A stretch of 9,746 nucleotides of DNA from an uncultured Eubacteriales bacterium (GTDB lineage: Bacteria > Bacillota > Clostridia > Oscillospirales > Oscillospiraceae): positions 1-9,746 of the forward strand of contig CAJLCS010000065.1 of NCBI GenBank assembly GCA_905205195.1, read 5' to 3'. Of this stretch, positions 1-6,207 are shown piece after piece. Each line of letters begins with the position of its first letter. The first letter of the stretch is position 1. The notes under the pieces were generated by a model. The model saw nothing but the letters and a program-made list of their open reading frames with translations. It made no database searches and had not been told where the DNA came from. The position numbers and the translations under genes were made by a program.

Positions 1-56
1 TCGATTGCCTCGCCGCAACCGCTCTCACGGACAGCTTTGATATAATACCAGATCAC
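1..56 (-). CDS. Possible 5' end of an unidentified gene (partial, tentative)
   Basis: A minus-strand frame opens with GTG at 56, two codons after the gerAB stop, and stays open to the window edge (18 codons). It would encode roughly VIWYYIKAVRESGCGEAI, which has a plausible helical composition but matches no family I recognise. No Shine-Dalgarno sequence lies close upstream. The -10 element of a strong promoter (42-47) falls inside this frame, which argues that the real start of the next gene lies further left. Eighteen open codons are not statistically meaningful at this GC content, so the call is weak. Confidence 0.2.
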   Translation of the reverse strand, partial: MIWYYIKAVRESGCGEAI

Positions 57-70
57 GCTTCATTTGTCAA
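42..70 (-). promoter_or_regulatory. Near-consensus sigma-A promoter leaving the window leftward
   Basis: Read on the minus strand, TTGACA (65-70, a perfect -35 hexamer) is followed after exactly 17 nt by TATTAT (42-47, five of six -10 positions). The -35 overlaps the last codons of gerAB. Transcription would start near position 35 and run out of the left edge. The plus-strand TATAAT at 41-46 has no matching -35 at the right distance, so the minus-strand reading is preferred. It suggests that whatever lies to the left is expressed separately from the germination operon, probably in vegetative cells. The target is not visible. Confidence 0.65.
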
Positions 71-1007
71 CCCCTTTTTCATCTTTTTTCGTGTTTCTTT
101 TTCCTGCTGCCGTGGCGGCCAGAATCATCCCGGCCTGTGCCGCCAGAACCGTCGCCGCCCCCGGCCGGATCCCCGTCAGATAGGTAGCAGCTGACACAGC
201 AGCCACCGCCGCAGCCCATTGGCATCCGTTCCCGGTCAGGATCTCCCCGGCCCTTCCCGCTGCCGTGAGTGCCAGGCTCAGCGACGCAAACCATCCCAGC
301 AGCAACGCCGTCCCCGCCGCCGCTTCCAGATGCTTCACCGTGCCGAACATGGCAGCGGATCGGCCCATGGCATAAAAACGGTTCTCGCTGTACCCCACCG
401 CCGCTCCCAGAACGCCGTTGGCCGCTGCCGTCAGGATTCCGCCTGCCAGGACGAGAAGCCAGAGTCCGCCTTGCTTTTTCCCCGGCTTTGGAAACAGCAG
501 CAGCGGCAGCGGCAAAAGCCAGACCGTGATCTGCGCTGCCCAGGAGCTGGAGGTTTCCGCCAGAATCCGCCGTGGTTGGAGCTTTCCCATGGTACACAGC
601 GTAACAATCAGAATACCCACCGTGAGAAACCGGAGCAGCACCGTCGCCGCCGAAGCGGCGGGGCCGTTTCCCTTCAGGCCGGATGCCGCCGCCAGCGCCA
701 ATAGGGTCAGCGGCAGCACCGCCGTTTTTCTGTCGGACGGCCAGGCGTTTTCCGCACCGACAAGCAGCGCCCACAGTTCGACGGTCAGTCCTGCCAGCAT
801 CACCACCGCCGTCCACCGGGTCCACTGCCGCGTCCTCCGGGACAGTACCAGCATCACCGCCGCAGCCGCGATGCCCGACAGCAGCGCCGCCGGAAGGTTT
901 CCGCCGCAGCTTTGCGCCAGCGGCGCCAGCAGCGCCGCCGCAAACCAACCGTTCCACTGGTCGTCGGTCAACGGCTCATGATACAAGGCGGAACGCCCCC
1001 TTTTCAT
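60..1007 (-). CDS. gerAB: GerAB-like spore germination permease subunit
   Basis: A polytopic inner-membrane protein of 315 residues, taken to be the B subunit of a GerA-type germinant receptor (APC transporter superfamily). It has about ten hydrophobic segments (roughly residues 20-31, 40-56, 67-83, 94-110, 118-138, 157-172, 180-204, 228-250, 264-280 and 283-300). The stretch around 208-247 (ENRFYAMGRSAAMFGT, then a glutamate and a hydrophobic helix) resembles the FYxM...E segment typical of GerAB proteins. The family is usually about 360 residues, so this one is somewhat short. The chosen ATG at 1007 overlaps the preceding gerC-like gene by 32 nt and gives MKRGRS. An upstream ATG at 1076 would add 23 residues that look like a shadow of the overlapping gene. 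No clear ribosome-binding site precedes 1007, so translation may be coupled. In related receptors the B subunit is thought to sense the germinant. The specificity cannot be read here. Confidence 0.82.
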   Translation of the reverse strand: MKRGRSALYHEPLTDDQWNGWFAAALLAPLAQSCGGNLPAALLSGIAAAAVMLVLSRRTRQWTRWTAVVMLAGLTVELWALLVGAENAWPSDRKTAVLPLTLLALAAASGLKGNGPAASAATVLLRFLTVGILIVTLCTMGKLQPRRILAETSSSWAAQITVWLLPLPLLLFPKPGKKQGGLWLLVLAGGILTAAANGVLGAAVGYSENRFYAMGRSAAMFGTVKHLEAAAGTALLLGWFASLSLALTAAGRAGEILTGNGCQWAAAVAAVSAATYLTGIRPGAATVLAAQAGMILAATAAGKRNTKKDEKGVDK

Positions 1008-1440
1008 AACGAAGTACCGGAAGCGCTGTCTCTCCGGCCATGCAGTCGCCCAGCGTCGGTCGGATGGGGTGGGCACGCAGATAGGCCGCCGCTTCCTCCG
1101 TCGGCACCGGCGTTTCCGCGATGCAGACCGCGCAGGACGGATGCAGAAGCTCCGCCAGTTCCCCGATCCATACCGTTTTTCCCGGCGGAATCAGCACCGT
1201 TTCCGCCGTTTCCAGAAAAATCACCGCCGCCGTCCGGGCCTGCATGGCGGAAAGGGCCTGTCCCACCGTAGCGCCGCTGCCTGCGGCGCCGGTATCGGCC
1301 TGTACCGTGACCCCCTCGGCGGTTTCCGTCAGTTGTAACAGGCCGATCGGCTCCAGCTGCCCCACATCCCGCCGGTCCTGTACGCCGCCGGCCAGCAGAA
1401 AGACCGCAAACACGGCCGCAAGGGCCGCCAATCGCTTCAT
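976..1440 (-). CDS. gerAC: Short GerC-like (Ger(x)C family) germination subunit, lipobox cysteine absent
   Basis: Encodes 154 residues. The N-terminus is a hydrophobic signal-like segment (residues 2-18) followed by GVQDRRDVGQLEPIG, which matches the family hallmark of a lipobox then (W)DRRE and a loosely conserved Ile/Gly stretch. Position between the A and B genes supports the assignment. Canonical Ger(x)C lipoproteins are about 370-400 residues and carry LxGC. Here the motif reads LLAGG, with no cysteine until the CAVC near residue 100, so normal lipidation is not expected. Most of the usual protein is missing, including the C-terminal domain. The start ATG overlaps the gerAA stop (ATGA) and has GGAGG at 1449-1453, 8 nt upstream. 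The gene ends inside gerAB. It could be a genuine minimal subunit or a degraded one. The intact frame, good ribosome-binding site and tight coupling favour the former. Confidence 0.72.
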   Translation of the reverse strand: MKRLAALAAVFAVFLLAGGVQDRRDVGQLEPIGLLQLTETAEGVTVQADTGAAGSGATVGQALSAMQARTAAVIFLETAETVLIPPGKTVWIGELAELLHPSCAVCIAETPVPTEEAAAYLRAHPIRPTLGDCMAGETALPVLRYEKGAFRLVS

Positions 1441-2864
1441 ACCTGGTTCCTCCTGTCCTCCGGCGCCAGCCGCAGGTCCCGCCATTTCTGTGTTTTCAGC
1501 CGGGGACGGGTCACCCCGGCGTTGCTTTTGTCCCCGAAGGGGGCCAGATAGGCCACGTCCAGACTGCGAAGGCCCGACAGGTGAATCAGCAGCGCCAGGC
1601 CCCCTGCCGTCACGCCGAACAGGCCACCCAGCGACCCCAGTGCCGCCAGTGCAAACCGCCACAGCCGGATTCCCTCCGCCAGATCCCGATTCGGCAGTGC
1701 AAAGCCGCAGACACCGGCCAGACTGACCGCAATCAGCGCCGCCGGGGACACCAGCCCCGCTTCCACTGCCGCCGTGCCGACCACGATGCCGCCGATGATG
1801 GACACGGACTGCCCCACCGCCTGCGGCAGGTGGATGCCGGACTCCTGCAGCAGCTCGAAGGCCAGCAGAAGCGCCAGCACCTCCGCCGTGGTGGAAAACG
1901 GAACGCTCCGCTTGCTCTCAATGACGGCCCGCAGCAGCGGCAACGGCACCATTTCCTGATGAAACGTCATCATCGCCACATAAATTCCCGGCAGCAGCAG
2001 GCTCAGCAGCAGCGCGCCGTACCGCAGAATCCGGATGCCGGAGGCGGACAGATAGTCCCGGCTTCGGTCCTCCGGGCTGTCCATCAGGTAGCCCAGATCC
2101 ACAGGGGCCAGATACCCCAGCGGCAATCCGTCTACCAGCAGTCCCACCCGGCCGTCCAGAAGGCCCTGGCAGAATTTGTCCGGCCGCTCGGTGTATTGTA
2201 GCAGAGGGAACGCGGTTTTCCGGGAGCCGTTCATGTATTCCTCCACCGCCGACGGGGACAAAAAGCCGTCCACGTCGATGGACGCAATCCGTTCCTTCAT
2301 CCGCTCCACCAACGCCCGGTTGGTCACCCCCTCCAGCCAGAGCAGGGACAGATTGGTCAGACTCCGCCGCCCCACCTGGGTCTCATACAGCCGCAGCTCC
2401 GGCGCCCGGAGATGGCGGCGGACCAGGCTGGTGTTGGAGCGGACCGTCTCGACAAAGGCGTCCTTCGGACCTTTGACGGTGTTTTCCACCTCCGGGGCCG
2501 AGGGGCCGCGCTTATCGCCGGTCTTGACCTCAAAGGCAATGGCCCCCGCGCCGGGAAACAGCAGCACGCCGAAGCCGTTGACCAGCTTTTTCGCCGCCGT
2601 CGCCGCATCCGTGCAGGGATCCGCCACACAATTATAAACCATGCCTGCCAGCGCACCCCGGTACAGCTGCGCCATGGTGTCGCCGGTCAGATGCTCCGTC
2701 ACCGGCTTGACCACCGTTTCCGACAGGTCCCCGCCGGAAACAAGGCCGTCGATGGCGTAAAGGTACAGCGTTTTGCCGCAGCAGGTCAGGGGCCGGGCCA
2801 TAAAATCCGCGGCCTCCGCAAAGATTGCCCGGATGGCCCGGTCGGTCAGCGTCCGGTTCTCCAC
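1437..2864 (-). CDS. gerAA: GerAA/GerKA-like spore germination receptor subunit A
   Basis: Encodes 475 residues of the GerA family, the A subunit of a spore inner-membrane germinant receptor. The N-terminal soluble half contains VENTVKGPKDAFVETVRSN at about residues 126-144, the typical E..V.GP...F.E...N element, then TERPDK (225-230), a GRVGLLVDGLP strand, and SPEDRSRDY (263-271). Membrane helices follow at about 279-301, 325-340, 352-389 and 401-430, with the characteristic TFHQEMVP at 300-307. A frame extending to ATG 2954 exists. The GTG at 2864 is preferred because GGAGG (2873-2877) sits 8 nt upstream and the protein then begins at the family-like VENRTLTDR. It is first in an A-C-B operon, the gene order known from gerK-type operons. 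The germinant is unknown. Confidence 0.93.
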   Translation of the reverse strand: MENRTLTDRAIRAIFAEAADFMARPLTCCGKTLYLYAIDGLVSGGDLSETVVKPVTEHLTGDTMAQLYRGALAGMVYNCVADPCTDAATAAKKLVNGFGVLLFPGAGAIAFEVKTGDKRGPSAPEVENTVKGPKDAFVETVRSNTSLVRRHLRAPELRLYETQVGRRSLTNLSLLWLEGVTNRALVERMKERIASIDVDGFLSPSAVEEYMNGSRKTAFPLLQYTERPDKFCQGLLDGRVGLLVDGLPLGYLAPVDLGYLMDSPEDRSRDYLSASGIRILRYGALLLSLLLPGIYVAMMTFHQEMVPLPLLRAVIESKRSVPFSTTAEVLALLLAFELLQESGIHLPQAVGQSVSIIGGIVVGTAAVEAGLVSPAALIAVSLAGVCGFALPNRDLAEGIRLWRFALAALGSLGGLFGVTAGGLALLIHLSGLRSLDVAYLAPFGDKSNAGVTRPRLKTQKWRDLRLAPEDRRNQV

Positions 2865-2872
2865 TTGTCTCA

Positions 2873-2877
2873 CCTCC
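2873..2877 (-). promoter_or_regulatory. Ribosome-binding site that fixes the gerAA GTG start
   Basis: The minus strand reads GGAGG, then TGAGACAA, then GTG at 2864. This is an ideal Shine-Dalgarno core with an 8-nt spacer. No comparable site precedes the longer ATG options at 2918 and 2954. It therefore decides the start of the A subunit. Confidence 0.75.
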
Positions 2878-2912
2878 GCAGTAGGATGTCCCCGGAAGGC
2901 GGGATTATACAA

Positions 2913-2941
2913 TTGCATTTTCACCCCGGCGGTGCTAAAAT
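2913..2941 (+). promoter_or_regulatory. Candidate sigma-A promoter of the mnmE operon
   Basis: TTGCAT (2913-2918) and TAAAAT (2936-2941) are separated by 17 nt, and the -10 is preceded by TGC, an extended -10 arrangement. The -35 matches only three of six consensus positions. Transcription would begin near 2948, about 27 nt before the mnmE ATG. It lies in the 110-bp divergent region shared with gerAA. Confidence 0.45.
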
Positions 2942-2945
2942 AGCA
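2916..2945 (-). promoter_or_regulatory. Possible forespore (sigma-F/G-like) promoter of the ger operon
   Basis: The minus strand contains GGTGAAAATG (2916-2925), matching nine of ten positions of the Bacillus sigma-F -10 pattern GGNRANAMTW. TGCTAT (2940-2945) lies 14 nt upstream at the -35 position but fits that consensus poorly (about three of six). A separate TATAAT (2904-2909) nearby lacks a good -35. GerA operons are known to be made in the forespore, which makes this plausible, but the match is by eye and weak. Confidence 0.28.
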
Positions 2946-2974
2946 GAAAGTCACATTCTCTGGAGGAAAATCTC

Positions 2975-4336
2975 ATGACTGACGTCATCGCCGCCGTTTC
3001 CACCGGCACCCAGGTCTGCGCCATCGGTATTCTGCGACTTTCCGGCCCCGGCTGCGCCGAAATCGCTGGGCGCGTGTTTACCTGCAAAAGCGGCCGTCCG
3101 CTGGCCGAAGCGCCGGTGCGGAAGCTGGTGCTGGGCACGCTCCGGGATAAGCAGGGCCGGATCATCGATTCCTGCATGGCCGTCCGCTGCGCCGCGCCCC
3201 ACAGCTACACCGGCGAGGACACGGTAGAGCTGCAATGCCACGGCTCCCCCGCCGTGCTGGCCGCCGGACTGGAGGCGCTGTATCTGGCCGGGGCACGCCC
3301 CGCCGGGCGGGGGGAATTTACCCGCCGGGCCTTTCTCAACGGGCAGCTGGATCTGACCCAGGCCGAGGCGGTGATCGATCTGATCGAGGCGGACACCGCC
3401 GACGCCGCCGCCAACGCCGCCGGACAGGTGGAAGGGGCGCTGAAGCGCCGTCTGGTGCCGATTTATGACGATCTGACGAACCTTTGCAGCCATTTTCACG
3501 CGGTTCTGGACTATCCGGACGAGGATATCGAGGATTTCGGGTTGGACCGCTACCGGGACACGCTGGAAAATGCCGCAAGCCGTCTGGACGCCCTGCTGGC
3601 CACCTACCGGCAGGGCCGGGTGCTGCGTCAGGGCGTCGCCACCGCCATCGTGGGCAAGCCCAACGTGGGCAAAAGCAGCCTGCTCAACGCCATGGCCGGT
3701 TACGAGCGGGTCATCGTCACGGAAATTGCCGGAACCACCCGGGATACCGTGGAGGAAACCGTGCTGCTGGGCGCGACCCGGCTGCGCCTGACGGATACCG
3801 CCGGGATCCGCCGGACCGACGACCGGGTGGAGGCCATGGGCGTTGCCCGGAGCCGGGAGGCCGCCCGGCAGGCCGAGCTGGTGCTGTTCGTCTGCGACGG
3901 CTCCCGGCCGCTGGACGACGCCGACCGGGAGGTGATGGCGCTGTGCGCCGACGCGCCCCACGTCATCGCCCTGCTGAACAAAGCGGACCTGCCCCTTGCG
4001 GTGGACCCGGCGTCGCTGCCCTTCCGGACGGTGCTGCCTGTCTGCGCCCGCACCGGGGCGGGCCTTGACGCGCTGGCGGCCGCCGTGGACAAGCTGTTTG
4101 CCGGTGCCGCCCCCTGCGACGGCTCCGTACTGACCAACGCCCGGCAGCAGGACGCCATCCGCCGGGCCATGGACGCCATGGAATCCGCCCTGCGGGGCCT
4201 TTCGCTGGGCGTCACGCCGGACGCCGTGCTCACCGACGTGGAAGCCGCCATGGCGGCCATCGGCGAAGTCACCGGCGCCACCGTCCGGGAAGACATCACC
4301 GACCGGATCTTTGAACGGTTCTGCGTCGGCAAATAA
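2975..4336 (+). CDS. mnmE: MnmE (TrmE), tRNA U34 modification GTPase
   Basis: A 453-residue cytoplasmic GTPase that, with MnmG, installs the (carboxymethyl)aminomethyl group at C5 of wobble uridine 34 in certain tRNAs, using a folate one-carbon donor. The N-terminal folate-binding domain begins with TDVIAAVSTG and contains IGILRLSGPG and GRGEFTRRAFLNGQLDLTQA. A helical domain surrounds the embedded G domain: G1 GKPNVGKS (227-234), G2 GTTRD (253-257), G3 DTAG (274-277) and G4 NKAD (335-338). The C-terminus is CVGK (450-453), the family's conserved C(I/L/V)GK end that carries the catalytic cysteine. All motifs are intact and the length is normal. GGAGG at 2962-2966 lies 8 nt before the ATG. The usual partner mnmG is not adjacent. 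A lyase-like gene follows 26 nt downstream with no terminator between. Confidence 0.98.
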   Translation: MTDVIAAVSTGTQVCAIGILRLSGPGCAEIAGRVFTCKSGRPLAEAPVRKLVLGTLRDKQGRIIDSCMAVRCAAPHSYTGEDTVELQCHGSPAVLAAGLEALYLAGARPAGRGEFTRRAFLNGQLDLTQAEAVIDLIEADTADAAANAAGQVEGALKRRLVPIYDDLTNLCSHFHAVLDYPDEDIEDFGLDRYRDTLENAASRLDALLATYRQGRVLRQGVATAIVGKPNVGKSSLLNAMAGYERVIVTEIAGTTRDTVEETVLLGATRLRLTDTAGIRRTDDRVEAMGVARSREAARQAELVLFVCDGSRPLDDADREVMALCADAPHVIALLNKADLPLAVDPASLPFRTVLPVCARTGAGLDALAAAVDKLFAGAAPCDGSVLTNARQQDAIRRAMDAMESALRGLSLGVTPDAVLTDVEAAMAAIGEVTGATVREDITDRIFERFCVGK

Positions 4337-4362
4337 GCGCATCGGAAAGGAGAAACTCCATC

Positions 4363-6207
4363 ATGAACGTCTCATTTTGCAACAGCTCCGCCGAAATGGC
4401 CCGTTTCTGCGCCGCCGACCCCCGCTGGGCAGACGTGGTCCGCCGGGTGGAGGACGATCTGCGTGACCTGCGCGACCATTTTTCCGACGAAACCGATCTT
4501 CTCTGCGGCTGGGGCCACAATTTTGTCTGCCCCCGCTGCGCCGCCCAGCTTACCTTTGACTTCCTGGAGCCGCTGCGCCCCGGCCGGACCTATCGCTGCC
4601 CCCACTGCGGCACCGAGGCGGCCGGTCCGCTGCTGGACCAGGCCTGGCTTTATCATTACCGCCAGCACTACGCCGCCCACCTGCTGTCCGCCGCGCTGGC
4701 GGACCGGTTCGGGAACAAGGACGCCGCCCCGCTGATCGCCCGGGTGCTGGATCACTACGCGGACCGCTACGCCGGTTACCCCCTCCACGGTCAGTACGCC
4801 GGAAAGGGGCGGGTCATGGGACAGAGTCTGGACGAAGCGGTGTTCGCCCTCCATTTGCTCCGGGCCGTCGCCGTCTGTTGGGACCGGTTTTCTCCGGCGC
4901 AGACGGAGCGCTGGTACCGCAAGCTGTTTGCGCCGCTGGCCGATACGATTTTCCCCCAGGCAAACGCCATTCACAATATCCCGCTGTGGCTTCAGGCCGC
5001 CGTAGGGGCCATCGGGCTGGTCTTTGACAAGCCCGAGCAGCTCCGCCGGGCCATGGCCGCCCCCTACGGCATTCCCAATCAGGCGGCGGAGGGCTACACC
5101 GCCGACGGCTTCTGGAACGAATGCTCCACCCACTACCATTATTATGCCACCGAGGCGCTGACCTTCTTTGCCGCCTTTGCCGTGGGAACGCCGGAGGGCG
5201 ACGTGACGGGCGTGCTGGCGAAGGCCTACCGGGTCCCGTCCCTGCTGTCGCCGGATGGGTACGCCCTGCCCTCCCTGAACGACGGCTGGTATCCCCTGAA
5301 CGCCGGGCTGTACGCCCCCCAGCTTTTCCTCGCCGCCCGGGTGCTGCAGGACCGGCCGGAGGCCGCGCTGCTGACCGCCCAGCTGGACGCCGTTCGTCGG
5401 CGGCAGCCAGACGCCTTCTATACGCCGGTGGGACTGCTGTTCGGCACCGAAGCGCTGCTGGGCGGCCATCCGGTGCCCGCCGCGTCCCGGACCCCCGTCT
5501 GCTTCCCTGCCACCGGGCTGGCGGTACTGCCCGGGCCGGTGTTCTGCATCCTCAAAAGCGGTGTGGTCCGGGAGAGCCATATGCACCAGGATGCCCTTTC
5601 CGTGCTGCTGCCGCCCTTCTCCGACGATCTGGGCACCCCCGGCTACGGCCACCCGCTGACCCCCGGCTACTATCGGCAGTCCCTGTCCCACAACACCGTC
5701 CTCTACGACGGGCAGGGGCAGCAGGGCGGCGTCAAGGCCCACTGCCTGACGGTGGTGCCCGGCGGATTCCGGGCAGAGGTGCCGGAGCTGTACCCCGGCG
5801 TTCATGCCCTCCGGACCGTCACCGTCCAGGGCGGGCAGGTGTGCGACGAAATCGAGCTGACCGCCGACGCGCCCCACGCCTTCACGCTGCTGTTCAAGGC
5901 TGACGGCTGCTGCAAGGAGGTCGCCGCGCCGGCGGCGGATGCCGTCCCCGCGTCGGTCCACGATCCGCTGCTGAAAAACGCTTCCGCCTATCCCGGCGCC
6001 CGGGCACTGACGCTGACCTGCCGCAGGGGCGGCGCCGTGCTGACGGCCACCGTCACCGCCGACGGCGAGGCCGATTTCCGGACCGCCGATTTTCCCGGGA
6101 ACCCGGCGGACCGGCCCCTGCGGGGCATTCTCTGCACCGAAACCGGAACCCATGTCCGCTTCCGGTGCCACTATTCGATGAAAGGATCTTACGATGATCT
6201 ACCTTGA
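4363..6207 (+). CDS. Heparinase II/III-fold protein with N-terminal four-cysteine motif
   Basis: A 614-residue protein of the heparinase II/III-like superfamily (polysaccharide lyase type, an alpha/alpha toroid followed by a beta-sandwich). The N-terminal part holds two CxxC knuckles, Cys56/Cys59 and Cys79/Cys82, that look like a zinc ribbon. Toroid motifs include AIHNIPLW (202-209), with the His-Asn typical of the active cleft, and ECSTHYHYY (253-261), corresponding to the family E.S..Y..Y element with the likely catalytic tyrosine. The beta-sandwich domain shows SHMHQDALSVLL (405-416), equivalent to the conserved H.H.D.LS metal-site motif, and SHNTVLYDG (442-450). No signal peptide is visible, so it is probably cytoplasmic and would act on imported oligosaccharides. 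The substrate (uronic-acid glycan, alginate-like or other) cannot be told. AAAGGAG at 4346-4352 precedes the ATG. It overlaps the next gene by 14 nt. Confidence 0.85.
   Translation: MNVSFCNSSAEMARFCAADPRWADVVRRVEDDLRDLRDHFSDETDLLCGWGHNFVCPRCAAQLTFDFLEPLRPGRTYRCPHCGTEAAGPLLDQAWLYHYRQHYAAHLLSAALADRFGNKDAAPLIARVLDHYADRYAGYPLHGQYAGKGRVMGQSLDEAVFALHLLRAVAVCWDRFSPAQTERWYRKLFAPLADTIFPQANAIHNIPLWLQAAVGAIGLVFDKPEQLRRAMAAPYGIPNQAAEGYTADGFWNECSTHYHYYATEALTFFAAFAVGTPEGDVTGVLAKAYRVPSLLSPDGYALPSLNDGWYPLNAGLYAPQLFLAARVLQDRPEAALLTAQLDAVRRRQPDAFYTPVGLLFGTEALLGGHPVPAASRTPVCFPATGLAVLPGPVFCILKSGVVRESHMHQDALSVLLPPFSDDLGTPGYGHPLTPGYYRQSLSHNTVLYDGQGQQGGVKAHCLTVVPGGFRAEVPELYPGVHALRTVTVQGGQVCDEIELTADAPHAFTLLFKADGCCKEVAAPAADAVPASVHDPLLKNASAYPGARALTLTCRRGGAVLTATVTADGEADFRTADFPGNPADRPLRGILCTETGTHVRFRCHYSMKGSYDDLP

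Noticed and set aside
26..64. A 12-codon minus-strand mini-ORF (MKRDLVLYQSCP) whose ATG overlaps the gerAB stop
   Set aside because: It is too short to support as a gene and contains the promoter -10. Nothing but the ATGA overlap suggests translation.
1008..1076. Longer N-terminus for GerAB starting at ATG 1076
   Set aside because: It would increase the overlap with gerC to about 100 nt and add an Arg-rich segment unlike GerAB N-termini. MKRGRS at 1007 is more natural.
2865..2954. Longer N-terminus for GerAA starting at ATG 2954 or 2918
   Set aside because: No ribosome-binding site precedes these starts. The GTG at 2864 has GGAGG at 8 nt, and the extra residues do not look like the family.
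2951..4342. A 463-codon minus-strand open frame opposite mnmE
   Set aside because: It is almost exactly coextensive with mnmE and shows low-complexity Gly/Gln/His-rich translation. The mnmE frame has all GTPase motifs.
4372..6171. A 599-codon open frame on the minus strand opposite the heparinase-like gene
   Set aside because: It is a GC-rich antisense shadow. The composition is Gly/Gln/Arg/Val-rich with no recognisable domain, whereas the plus-strand protein carries clear family motifs.
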